64,000 bases of DNA from SXXH01 sp041165735 (GTDB taxonomy: Bacteria; Planctomycetota; UBA1135; GCA-002686595), in NCBI GenBank assembly GCA_046341775.1, contig JBKDQQ010000178.1, positions 10,867-74,866 on the forward strand, given 5' to 3'. The position numbers and the translations under genes were made by a program. This document shows positions 16,594 to 24,216 of this stretch, piece after piece (position 1 is the first letter of the stretch; each line of letters opens with the position of its first letter). Below the pieces are notes generated by a model. The model saw only the letters and a program-made list of their open reading frames with translations. It did no database searches and was not told the origin of the DNA.

Positions 16594-16615
16594 CGACCTC
16601 GAGCCGTCCAGCGCC

Positions 16616-16837
16616 TCAGCCCGGTCCCGTGCCGGTCGCCAGGCACTCCCACGCCGCGCGCGCCAAGTGCGACAAGCCCCAGGCCGCGAGGACCACCTTG
16701 GGGGCGCTCGTCAGGCAACCAAGCGCCAAGTGGCGTTGCTGCAACGATCCGGCGCAGGCCGGACAGACTCGCGGAGGCGGCTGCGCGAGCCGCTCCTTGC
16801 AGTGCGGGCAACGCCTCGCCTTCAAGAGGCGCGGCAT
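16616..16837 (-). CDS. Small zinc-ribbon protein
   Basis: This 73-residue protein carries two CxxC pairs, CPHC at about residues 10-13 and CPAC at about 25-28, forming a probable zinc ribbon, followed by a short hydrophobic stretch (LTSAPKVVLAAWGLSHLA). Its start overlaps the 3' end of mqnA by 16 bases on the same strand, so the two are probably co-transcribed and translationally coupled. The partner or substrate is not known. The sequence stays zinc-ribbon-like throughout and the codon use matches its neighbours, so I treat it as real despite its size. Confidence 0.6.
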   Translation of the reverse strand: MPRLLKARRCPHCKERLAQPPPRVCPACAGSLQQRHLALGCLTSAPKVVLAAWGLSHLARAAWECLATGTGPG

Positions 16838-17697
16838 GCGCCCCCGCCCTCGCTCGACGCGCCGGTCGCCACGCGCGCCGGCCAGTAGCCGGGGCACATG
16901 CCGGCCTTGGTGGCCGCCGCGCGCCAACGCTCCAGCGCCAGATCGAGGCGTGGTTCGTCGTCGAAGCGGCACTCGAGCCGCAGGTAGCGCCGCAGCGCCT
17001 CGCGCGGCAGGTGCAGGCTCGTCGCGCCTTCCTCCACGTAGTCCTCGAGGCGCGCGAGCCCCGCGGCGCGCGCGCGCGCGAAGGCCGCCAGTTCCTCGTG
17101 CGTCAAGTCGACGCCGGGACGCACGATCCATGTCGCGAACGGGAAGGGGAGCTGCGTGGCGCGCGCCCAGGCCCCCGATGGATCGAAGTACTCGAGGTGC
17201 GGCTGCGAGAGGGAGCGCTTGAGCGCCGCGTCGCCGATCTCGAGCCACGCGTCGGCCTCCGCGCGCGAGGGATCGGCCCCGGCGGGCGTCTCGACGAAGC
17301 GCGGCGCCACGCGCGGTCGCTTGAACTCGTCGCCCAGCGCGCCCGAACACAAGGTCTGCACCAGCGCCGCCGCCGCGCGCGAAGCGGGATCGAGCGCGAT
17401 GCTGGCGACTTCCTCCAAGGGCCGGCGCAGGAACACCCGCACCGAGGCGACTTCGCCATGGCCCGCGATGGCGTAGCCCGCGAGGTACGAGTAGCCCTGC
17501 TGGCGGAAGAGCTCGATCGAGCTGACCAGGGCCACGTCGAGCTCGCCGCCGCGCAGGCGCTCCACGAGGCGCGAAGGCACCTCGCGCTCGAAGCGCACCA
17601 AGGGTTCGCGCTCCAGGCCTTCCGTCAGGGGCCGCGCCACGAGGTAGGGCGGCGCGGCGACGCGCAAGGGGCGTTGGACGGGCTGGCGAGTGCTCAT
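16822..17697 (-). CDS. mqnA: Chorismate dehydratase MqnA (futalosine pathway)
   Basis: This 291-residue protein matches the MqnA/MqnD periplasmic-binding-like fold. It should dehydrate chorismate to 3-[(1-carboxyvinyl)oxy]benzoate, the first step of menaquinone synthesis by the futalosine route. Landmarks are RVAAPPYLVARPL near the N-terminus, the DVALVSSIELFRQ segment, IALDPASRAAAALVQ and DAWLEIGDAAL. The length is typical of MqnA. MqnC and MqnE are encoded at 24217-25518 and 23027-24163, which supports pathway assignment over a general binding protein. The start is in a CGCCATG context. A divergent methyltransferase gene begins about 100 bases away, so the spacer probably carries back-to-back promoters. 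Confidence 0.88.
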   Translation of the reverse strand: MSTRQPVQRPLRVAAPPYLVARPLTEGLEREPLVRFEREVPSRLVERLRGGELDVALVSSIELFRQQGYSYLAGYAIAGHGEVASVRVFLRRPLEEVASIALDPASRAAAALVQTLCSGALGDEFKRPRVAPRFVETPAGADPSRAEADAWLEIGDAALKRSLSQPHLEYFDPSGAWARATQLPFPFATWIVRPGVDLTHEELAAFARARAAGLARLEDYVEEGATSLHLPREALRRYLRLECRFDDEPRLDLALERWRAAATKAGMCPGYWPARVATGASSEGGGACRAS

Positions 17698-17796
17698 GGC
17701 GGCGCCACTCTAGCAGCCGCGGCGTCCCGCTCCAGCGCCCCGGCGCGCACGGGCGGTTGGCGCGCGCGCCCCGATCCGGCAAGCTTGGCGGGACGC

Positions 17797-18675
17797 ATGC
17801 AACCCGCCGTGTTCAAGGTCGTCCCCCTCGAGGCCCACGCCTTGGTCGATTCGGGCGCGGGCGAGAAGCTCGAGCGCTACGGCGATCGCCTGCTGCGCCG
17901 GCCGGATCCGCAAGCGGTGTGGTCGCGCAGGCTCGACGAGCGCGAGTGGGCGCGCGCCGACCTCGTCTTCGTGCGCGAGAGCGATCGCGGCGGGCGCTGG
18001 GAGGGGCCCGGCGCGCGCGGTGGAGCGCCGGAGTGGACGATCCCCGTGCTCGGGGCCGTGGCGCGCATCCGCCCCACGCCCTTCAAGCACGTCGGGCTGT
18101 TCCCGGAGCAGGCGCCCAATTGGCGCCTCGTAGAGGAGCTGCGCGCGCGCTTCGAGGGCCGTCCGCGGCTCCTGAACCTCTTCGGCTACAGCGGGGTCGC
18201 CAGCGTGCTCGCCGCGCGCGCCGGCTACGAGGCGACGCACGTGGATGCGTCGCGGGCCGCCTTGGCGTGGACGCGCGAGAACCAGGCGTTGTCAGGTTTG
18301 CCTGACAACGCGCTGCGCGTCGTGCTGGAGGACGCGTTGCAGTTCGCTCGTCGCGAAGCGCGGCGCGGCGCCCGCTACGAAGTCGTCCTGCTCGATCCGC
18401 CGCACTACGGTCGCGGCCCCAAGGGCGAGGTGTGGCGCTTCGAGGAGCGCATCGCCGAGCTGGTGGAGGCCGTGCGCGTCCTGCTCGCCGAGCGTTCGCT
18501 GGTCGTGCTCTCGACCTACGCCATCGGGTGCTCGCCGCTCACCTTCCAGAACCTGCTCGCCGAACTCGGCCCGGGTCGGGTCGAGGCCGGCGAGCTGGCC
18601 CTGCTCGAGGAGGGTGGCGGTCGCCTGCTGCCGTGCGGCTTCTGCGCGCGCCACCTGCGCGGGCTCGAACCGTGA
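17797..18675 (+). CDS. Class I SAM-dependent methyltransferase, RlmI/K-like
   Basis: A 292-residue Rossmann methyltransferase resembling the catalytic part of COG1092 23S rRNA cytosine methyltransferases. The SAM-binding motif I is NLFGYSGVASVLAARAG with the acidic VDASRAAL after it; the later LLDPPHYGRGPKGEVW corresponds to the DPP catalytic/substrate loop of this group. It lacks a full PUA domain at the N-terminus, so the precise rRNA target is uncertain. Its stop overlaps the GTG start of the pseudouridine synthase (GTGA), so the two RNA-modification genes probably form an operon. A perfect 11-bp inverted repeat sits inside the gene at 18286-18311. Confidence 0.82.
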   Translation: MQPAVFKVVPLEAHALVDSGAGEKLERYGDRLLRRPDPQAVWSRRLDEREWARADLVFVRESDRGGRWEGPGARGGAPEWTIPVLGAVARIRPTPFKHVGLFPEQAPNWRLVEELRARFEGRPRLLNLFGYSGVASVLAARAGYEATHVDASRAALAWTRENQALSGLPDNALRVVLEDALQFARREARRGARYEVVLLDPPHYGRGPKGEVWRFEERIAELVEAVRVLLAERSLVVLSTYAIGCSPLTFQNLLAELGPGRVEAGELALLEEGGGRLLPCGFCARHLRGLEP

Positions 18676-19394
18676 GCGCCCGCCCGCGCGCCGTCCTCGA
18701 GGTGCTGCACGAGGACAACCACGTGCTCGCCGTGCACAAGCCCGCCGGCACGCCCGTCGTGCCCGACGACAGCGGCGACGAGAGCCTCCTGGAGCGCGCC
18801 AAGGCGTGGATCGCCGAGCGCCACCACAAGCCCGGCGCCGTGTTCCTCGGCGTCGTCCATCGGCTCGACCGGCCCGTGTCCGGCATCGTGGCGTACGCCC
18901 GCACGAGCAAGGGCGCGTCGCGCATGTCCGAGTCCTTCCGCGCGCGCGCCGCGCGCAAGGTCTACCACGCCGTGGTCGAGGGCGAACATGCGCGCGAGGC
19001 GTTCGAGCTCGAGCAATGGCTGTGGAAGGACGAGGCGCGCAATGTCGTCCTCGTCGTGCCCGCCGGCCGTCCGGGCGCGCAGCAGGCGCGCACGCGCGTC
19101 GAGGTGCTGGCCGCGCGCGGCGGTCGCAGCCTCGTGCGCCTGGAACCCGTCACCGGACGCCCGCACCAGTTGCGCCTCGCCTGCGCTGCGCGCCTCGCGC
19201 CCATCCTCGGCGACCTCAAGTACGGCGCGCGCGCCGCGCTCGCGGAGGCGGACATCGCGCTGCATGCGAGCTTCCTGCACCTCCCGCACCCGACGCGGCC
19301 GGATCCGTTGGACCTCGCACGCTTGCCCGACCGCGCGCCCTTCTTGGACTTCGCCACCGAACTCGAACTCCAATCCCGCGCACGGCAGGGCTAG
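18672..19394 (+). CDS. RluA-family pseudouridine synthase
   Basis: A 240-residue protein with the RluA/RsuA catalytic motif HRLDRPVSGIVAYART; D66 is the expected nucleophile that isomerises uridine in rRNA or tRNA. Other family blocks are VLAVHKPAGTPVVP near the N-terminus, ARKVYHAVVEG, and VTGRPHQLRLACA followed by ILGDLKYG. It lacks the S4 domain present in RluC/RluD, so it resembles short RluA-type enzymes; the target base is not predictable. The GTG start overlaps the TGA of the preceding methyltransferase, which fixes the start and implies translational coupling. Confidence 0.88.
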   Translation: MSARPRAVLEVLHEDNHVLAVHKPAGTPVVPDDSGDESLLERAKAWIAERHHKPGAVFLGVVHRLDRPVSGIVAYARTSKGASRMSESFRARAARKVYHAVVEGEHAREAFELEQWLWKDEARNVVLVVPAGRPGAQQARTRVEVLAARGGRSLVRLEPVTGRPHQLRLACAARLAPILGDLKYGARAALAEADIALHASFLHLPHPTRPDPLDLARLPDRAPFLDFATELELQSRARQG

Positions 19395-19467
19395 TCCCGC
19401 GGCCGGCACGCACTTGGTTTTCGCGGAACCCCGCGCGCCTCCGCCCGTCATATCCGATCCAACCACC

Positions 19468-19923
19468 ATGCGAGGCTCGCAGGACGACCAATCGAACCAC
19501 GCCGGCCTGGGCGCGGATCGTGCGCGGCTTCAGCTGTGGACTTGGGCCGCCCTGCTGGTGGTGGTGGCGGGAGCCCTTGCGTGGTCGATCATTCGCACCG
19601 GGCCGATCCTCTCGCCCCTCGACACCTCCAGGCCGGTGCGCGCCGCGCCCGTGCAGGGCGAGCGCAGGCAAGGCGAGCGCAGCCAGGACGAGCGCAGCCA
19701 GGACGAGCGCAGCCAGGACGAGCGCAGCCAGGACGAGCGCAGCCAGGACGAGCGCGGGGACGGGACGCCAGACCAAGTGGATCCACGCGATTCCGCGTCC
19801 ACCCCGGCGCCGCCTGCTCCTCAACCGGGATTCGACCCCCACGCTCCCCAGCACCCCGCCTTCGACCAGGCCGAGTTCGAGCGCCAACTCCAGCAGTCGC
19901 GGCCCGCGCGCGATCCGCGCTGA
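19468..19923 (+). CDS. Single-pass membrane protein with SQDER repeats
   Basis: A 151-residue protein of unrecognised family. One transmembrane segment (LWTWAALLVVVAGALAWSII, about residues 23-42) is followed by a short spacer and five exact SQDER repeats preceded by degenerate GERRQ/GERSQ versions. A Pro-rich tail follows (PAPPAPQPGFDPHAP) with a short charged C-terminus. The repeat region is highly charged and likely disordered. It starts in an ACCACCATG context with a TATCCG element 11 bases upstream. It converges on the HDOD gene, with stops 13 bases apart. Function unknown. Confidence 0.6.
   Translation: MRGSQDDQSNHAGLGADRARLQLWTWAALLVVVAGALAWSIIRTGPILSPLDTSRPVRAAPVQGERRQGERSQDERSQDERSQDERSQDERSQDERGDGTPDQVDPRDSASTPAPPAPQPGFDPHAPQHPAFDQAEFERQLQQSRPARDPR
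19681..19755 (+). repeat. Five 15-bp direct repeats encoding SQDER
   Basis: Five exact tandem copies of AGCCAGGACGAGCGC, preceded by two degenerate copies (19651-19680). The unit keeps frame and encodes SQDER. Identity at the DNA level suggests recent slippage or unequal exchange. Confidence 0.92.
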
Positions 19924-19936
19924 GCTCGCGCGGCGC

Positions 19937-21028
19937 TCAACCCGCGAGCCAGGCCGCCTTGCTCCGCTCGAGGCGCGCGGTGCGCGCGGGCCACGGGATT
20001 TCGAGCGCGTCGAACTCCTCGCGGCGCACCGTGTTCTGGAAGGCCACTTCAGCGCCCAGGAACAACAGCATGTCGAGCCGCTGCACCAAGGACGTCAGCG
20101 CGGCGAGCTTCTGGTCCTTCGCGCCGCGCCAATCGTGGTGCTGCTGGCAATTCGCGATCACTTCCTCGGGCAGGCGCCAGTTGCGCGCCAATTGCGCGCC
20201 CGCCGCCTCGTGCTCCTCGCGGAACAAGCAACCGAGCAGCGCAGCCGAAGGCGCCATCGCCGGCTTGTGGCGCTCGAGCTCGCGACGCAGGGTCGCCACC
20301 AGCGCCACCTTGCCCACGTCGGCGAGCAGCACCGCCATGTGCACTTCCTCCACGGCGCGACCGACTTCCGCCGCGTAGAGCCGCGCCATGCGCGCCATGG
20401 CGGCCGATTGGCGCCAACTCTCCTTGGCGTGGCGCGACAACACCTCGTCCTCGGGCGCCGTCGCCTTGAGCGTCATCGACCACAGCAGCGTGCGCAAGTT
20501 GCGCGCGCCGAGGCGCACGACCGCGGCCGTGACCGTGCGTGCCGGTTCGGCCGCGCCTTGCGAAGTCGCGTTGGCCGCGTTCAACAGCTCGCCGGCGAGG
20601 AGGGGATCGCGTTCGACCGCTTCCACGATCAGCCGCGTCGAGATGTCGTCGCCGCTCGTCAGGTGCAGCAGGGTCGCGTGCGTCGCCGGCAACTTCGGCA
20701 AGACGAGCTTGCCGGAGGCGATGCGGCGCTTGATCGCCTCGAGCAGCTCGAGTTCCGCGCTCGTCAAGCGCGCGCGACTGCTGCCTGCGGCGTCGAGGTG
20801 TTCGTCGACATGGATCGGCGGAGGCGCGGGCAGGGGCGCGGCGCGCGGCGAAGGGTCGCCCTGGACTGCCGACGGGTCCGCGGGCGGCGCATCGCCGCGC
20901 GCTTCGAACAACTGCGCCAATCCGCCGACCTCCGCCGGCGACTCGGACCCCGGCAAGGCCGCCGACGGCTGCGACGATGGCGACTGGTCCGGGAACGACC
21001 GGGACGCCGCCGACCGGGCCGCCGCCAT
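19937..21028 (-). CDS. HDOD-domain protein
   Basis: A 363-residue protein with a Pro/Ala-rich, probably disordered N-terminal ~100 residues and a C-terminal HDOD domain (about residues 110-330). HDOD is the non-catalytic relative of HD phosphohydrolases found in bacterial signalling proteins. Visible parts are KLPATHATLLHL, VEAVERDPLLAGELLNAAN, TAAVVRLGARNLRTLLW and AVLLADVGKVALV. The HD motif is not intact, as expected for HDOD. No output or receiver domain is present. I start at MAAARSAASRSF; the frame stays open to 21193 without recognisable sequence. Confidence 0.8.
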   Translation of the reverse strand: MAAARSAASRSFPDQSPSSQPSAALPGSESPAEVGGLAQLFEARGDAPPADPSAVQGDPSPRAAPLPAPPPIHVDEHLDAAGSSRARLTSAELELLEAIKRRIASGKLVLPKLPATHATLLHLTSGDDISTRLIVEAVERDPLLAGELLNAANATSQGAAEPARTVTAAVVRLGARNLRTLLWSMTLKATAPEDEVLSRHAKESWRQSAAMARMARLYAAEVGRAVEEVHMAVLLADVGKVALVATLRRELERHKPAMAPSAALLGCLFREEHEAAGAQLARNWRLPEEVIANCQQHHDWRGAKDQKLAALTSLVQRLDMLLFLGAEVAFQNTVRREEFDALEIPWPARTARLERSKAAWLAG

Positions 21029-21190
21029 CGATGCGTCCTCGCGCCCAGCCTGCGCTTCGCGCGCGGCAGGCTCGCCCTGTTCGTGGTGCTGTTCGGGTGC
21101 CAAGCGTCGAGTCGGTCGCGCACACGACCTCGATCGGGCTCTTCGGCCGCCCCGCGGTCCACGACTTGAGGCCCGATGGCCGGCCCGATG

Positions 21191-21236
21191 CACCGGTGCC
21201 GCCCCCGGGAAGGTTGTTCCGGGAGCGGCACCGGTG
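21191..21236 (-). terminator. Long hairpin between two minus-strand genes
   Basis: CACCGGTGCCGCCCCCGG and CCGGGAGCGGCACCGGTG pair at 17 of 18 positions around a ten-base loop, about 40 bases past the stop at 21278. Likely terminator for the 21278-21904 gene; no T-tract. Confidence 0.55.
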
Positions 21237-21277
21237 GATCCGCCGCGGGCGATGCTCGCCCTGGCTCGGCGGCGAAG

Positions 21278-21904
21278 TCAGCGGCCGGCCTTGCCGTGCC
21301 CGCGCTCGGCGCGTTCGGCGCCCAAGGCGAGTCGCAGGCCGATTCGTTCGTGCAGGAGCGTTTCGCTCCATGCGTCTCCGCGCGCCTCCGCCCGCGCCTT
21401 GCTCGCCGCGTGCAGCCGCGCGCGTGCTTCGGCTGGCAGCAGCTCGACCAGGCGGCGACCGTGGTCGCCGAGGTTCGGCGCGTGGCGCTTCTTGGCCTCG
21501 ACGGCCCTCGCGCGCAGGTCCTCGCGCAGCGCGGCGCGCGCCTCCGCGTCGGCGCCGGGGCCGAGGTCCGACATGCGGCGGCGCGCCTCGTCGCGCAAGC
21601 CTTGCAGCTCCGCGACAAGGGGCGTCGCGGCTGCGCGGGCGGACCGAGCGAGCTCCAGCGCGGCTTGGCGCTGTTCCTCCGGCAGGCGCTGGATCGGTCC
21701 GCGGCGGCGCGGTCCACGCCGACGGTCGCGCCCGCGGCGTTCGCCACGCTCGCGCCGCTCGGCGCGCGCGCCGCCTTCTCCGCCGACGTCGGTTCCGGAC
21801 TGGCTGGCGGGCGCGGCGCCCTCCGCGCCGAATCCGAGGGCGCGCACGTCGTTCGGGACGAGGGTCAGCGTCGCGAGGACGCACGACAGGGTGAAGAGCT
21901 TCAT
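21278..21904 (-). CDS. Secreted Arg/Ala-rich helical protein, possibly CpxP/Spy-like
   Basis: A 208-residue protein with a signal peptide (MKLFTLSCVLATLTLVPNDVRA), an Arg/Gly-rich linker (ERRERGERRGRDRRRGPRRR) and a long amphipathic helical part (LPEEQRQAALELARSARAAATPLVAELQGLRDEARRRM). A helical, Leu/Arg/Glu-rich periplasmic body with a 'PEEQRQAALEL' entry resembles CpxP/Spy/heavy-metal sensor proteins, but I see no diagnostic LTxxQ motif, so this is only a suggestion. The frame stays open upstream, but the signal peptide fixes the start. It is followed by the hairpin at 21191-21236. Confidence 0.55.
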   Translation of the reverse strand: MKLFTLSCVLATLTLVPNDVRALGFGAEGAAPASQSGTDVGGEGGARAERRERGERRGRDRRRGPRRRGPIQRLPEEQRQAALELARSARAAATPLVAELQGLRDEARRRMSDLGPGADAEARAALREDLRARAVEAKKRHAPNLGDHGRRLVELLPAEARARLHAASKARAEARGDAWSETLLHERIGLRLALGAERAERGHGKAGR

Positions 21905-22146
21905 GCGATCGGTTTCCTTGTTCGGGACTGCTCTTGGAACCAGCGCGGCCCCATCCGGTTCCGCGGCGCGTGTACGATCGCCGCAAGCATGGGCGGGAGG
22001 TCGGACGGGAGGCCGGGCGTGGGCGCGGCGGACATGGCGTGCGCGCCGCGGGCCCGCCGGCCTGCGGTGGATGCGGCGCTGGCGGGGACCCGCGAGGCCG
22101 TGGTCGCCGCCGCTCGGGCCCGGGCCGCGCGCCCGGAGGCGCGCCC

Positions 22147-22998
22147 ATGACCGGCGCGGGGCGGGCGCGCGCGCCGCTGTCAAAAAAACAGGACAAGCTC
22201 CCGGTCGACCTCCACGACGAGCTGGTGTTGGAGCCGGCCTCCGCGGCGGCCGGTTGGATCGGCTTCGACCTCGCGTGGTCGGCGCGCAACCGCTCCGGCG
22301 CCTGCGCCCTCCTCGAGGACGGCGCGGACGGCGTGCGGGTGGCGGCGCTGGCGCACCTGGCGACGCTGGGGGAGCTGGAGCAGTTCGCCCTGCGCCACGC
22401 CGCGCCGAGCTGCGTGGTGGGCGTGGACGCGCCGCTCGTCGTGGCGAACGAAGAGGGTTCGCGCGCCTGCGACCGGCTGCTGACCGCGGTCTTCGGGCGC
22501 CAAGGCGGCGGCGCCTATCCGGCCAATCGACGGCTGTTGTCGAAGGCTGGCGCTCCTCCGCGCGGCGAGGAGCTGCTCCAGCGCCTCGCGCGCCGCGGAT
22601 TCGAGTCGCCGCCGCGCCTCGACTCGCGCGCCGCGCGCCAGGTCCACGAGGTCCATCCGCACGGCGCCTGGTTGCGGCTGTTCCGCCTCGAGCGCCGCCT
22701 CGGCTACAAGGAGAAGACGCGCGACCTGGCGCTGCACCTCGCCGAGCGCGCGCGCGCGCTCGAGCTGCTCGGGAACTTGCGCGAGCCGCGCCTCGCCGCC
22801 TGGGAACGCGTGCGGCCGCTGCTCGAGGCCGAGGGCCGGCCCGCCAAGGAGCGCAAGCGCCGCGAGGACCTGCTGGACGCCATCGTCTGCGCGCTGGTCG
22901 CCTGGTGGCGTTCGCGCGGCCTGTGCGAGGCGCTCGGCGACGAGCAGGGCGGCTTCGCGCTGGCGCCCGCGCGCGCGGCACGTGTCAAGAAAAATTGA
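22147..22998 (+). CDS. DUF429 family protein (predicted RNase H-fold nuclease)
   Basis: A 283-residue protein. After a short Arg/Lys-rich N-terminus it shows GWIGFDLAWSARNRSGACALLEDG, the opening strand-Asp motif of DUF429, then CVVGVDAPLVVANEEGSRACDR with a second acidic site and a C-terminal KERKRREDLLDAIVCALVAWW with a third. The acidic pattern fits the RNase H-like fold proposed for this family, whose substrate is unknown. The start ATG is at 22147 in a CGCCCATGA context. Two short AT-rich imperfect palindromes lie at its ends (22178-22195 and 22983-23000, the latter covering the stop codon). It converges on mqnE with a 28-base gap. Confidence 0.75.
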   Translation: MTGAGRARAPLSKKQDKLPVDLHDELVLEPASAAAGWIGFDLAWSARNRSGACALLEDGADGVRVAALAHLATLGELEQFALRHAAPSCVVGVDAPLVVANEEGSRACDRLLTAVFGRQGGGAYPANRRLLSKAGAPPRGEELLQRLARRGFESPPRLDSRAARQVHEVHPHGAWLRLFRLERRLGYKEKTRDLALHLAERARALELLGNLREPRLAAWERVRPLLEAEGRPAKERKRREDLLDAIVCALVAWWRSRGLCEALGDEQGGFALAPARAARVKKN

Positions 22999-23026
22999 CG
23001 GGTCCCGCCGCGCCGCGCCGGCGCGC

Positions 23027-24163
23027 TCAGCGCCGCACCGGCGCCGCCTGGCCGAGGGCGGCCTCGGACGGGTCGTCGCTCCACACGACCTGGTAGAGCG
23101 TGTCGCGCTCGATGGGCACGCGTCCCGCGTCGCGGATCCAGCGCACCAGCTCCTCGCGCGCCACCTCCTGGGGGGTGGTGGCGCCCGCCTCGTGGTAGAT
23201 CTTCTCCTCGACCACCGTGCCGTCCACGTCGTCGGCGCCGTAGGACAAGGCCGCCTGGGCCACCGGCACGTCCATCAGGATCCAGTAGGCCTTGATGTGG
23301 GCGATGTTGTCGAGCATCAGGCGCCCCACCGCCAGCTCGCGCAGCTCGTCCAGCGCGGTCGGGCCCGGGATGTCGGCCATCTCGGTGTTGTCGGGGTGGA
23401 ACGAGAGCGGGATGTAGGTCTGGAAGCCGCCCGTCTCGTCCTGCAGCAGGCGCAGCCGGTCGAGGTGGTCGACGCGCTCCTCGATCGTCTCGATGTGGCC
23501 GTGGAGCATGGTGCAGTTGCTCCGCAGGCCCGCCTGGTGGACCTTCTTCGCCGTGGCGAGCCACTCGTCGCCGCTGATCTTCAGGTGGTAGCTCTCCTGG
23601 TGCACGCGGTCGGCGAAGACCTCCGCGCCGCCGCCGGGGCACGAACCGAGGCCCGCCTCCACGAGCTCCGGCAGCACCTCCTCCAGCGGCTTCCTCGCCT
23701 TCTTGGCGATCTGGTCGAGCTCGACCATGGTGAAGGCCTTGACATGGATCGAGGGCCGGGCGCGCTTGGCCGCCCGCAGGATGTCGAGGTAGTACTGGTA
23801 GTCGAGCTTGGGGTGGATGCCCGCCACCATGTGCACTTCGGTCACGGGGCTTCCGAGCTGCGCGCGGATCTTGGCCTCGACCTGCTCGGGCGTCATCCAG
23901 TACGCGCCTTGCTGGTTGGGCAGGCGCTGGAAGGCGCAGAAGCGGCACAGCTTGTTGCAGATGTTCGTGTAGTTGACGTGCTGGTTGACGTTGAAGTACG
24001 CGCGATCGCCGTGCAGGCGCTCGCGCGCATGGTTCGCCAGCTCGCCCACCGCGTGCAGGTCGGCGCGGTAGAGGCGCGCACCATCGGCGCGCGAGAGGCG
24101 CTCGCCGGCGACGACCTTGAGCGCCAGGTCCTCGATGCCCGCGCGTCGCGCGACGCGCAGCAC
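23027..24163 (-). CDS. mqnE: Aminodeoxyfutalosine synthase MqnE
   Basis: A 378-residue radical-SAM enzyme. The cluster motif CNKLCRFC (C69, C73, C76) follows NQHVNYTNI, and the barrel continues through VHMVAGIHPKLDYQYYLDIL, SCPGGGAEVFADRVH, MLHGHIETIEERVDHLDRLR and PLSFHPDNTEM. MqnE joins 3-[(1-carboxyvinyl)oxy]benzoate to adenosine to make aminodeoxyfutalosine. HVNYTN and GIHPKLDYQYYLDIL separate it from MqnC. It follows mqnC on the same strand after 53 bases, so the two are likely one transcript. The start is a GTG just after the upstream gene; the length is usual for the family. Confidence 0.9.
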   Translation of the reverse strand: MLRVARRAGIEDLALKVVAGERLSRADGARLYRADLHAVGELANHARERLHGDRAYFNVNQHVNYTNICNKLCRFCAFQRLPNQQGAYWMTPEQVEAKIRAQLGSPVTEVHMVAGIHPKLDYQYYLDILRAAKRARPSIHVKAFTMVELDQIAKKARKPLEEVLPELVEAGLGSCPGGGAEVFADRVHQESYHLKISGDEWLATAKKVHQAGLRSNCTMLHGHIETIEERVDHLDRLRLLQDETGGFQTYIPLSFHPDNTEMADIPGPTALDELRELAVGRLMLDNIAHIKAYWILMDVPVAQAALSYGADDVDGTVVEEKIYHEAGATTPQEVAREELVRWIRDAGRVPIERDTLYQVVWSDDPSEAALGQAAPVRR

Positions 24164-24216
24164 GCGCTAGCGCGCCGCCGCGTCCGTCCCGGGCGTGGAG
24201 GCCTTCGCGGGCGCGC

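Noticed and set aside
16339..16615. A possible small gene in the spacer before the zinc-ribbon gene
   Set aside because: No frame with a credible start and protein-like composition was seen; the region more likely holds the promoter of paralogue 5 and a terminator.
19681..19755. A CRISPR-like array at the SQDER repeats
   Set aside because: Fifteen-base direct tandem copies without spacers, lying inside a gene.
21989..22150. A 53-codon plus-strand frame overlapping the DUF429 start as ATGA
   Set aside because: Low-complexity Ala/Arg text without any domain; the overlap alone is weak evidence.
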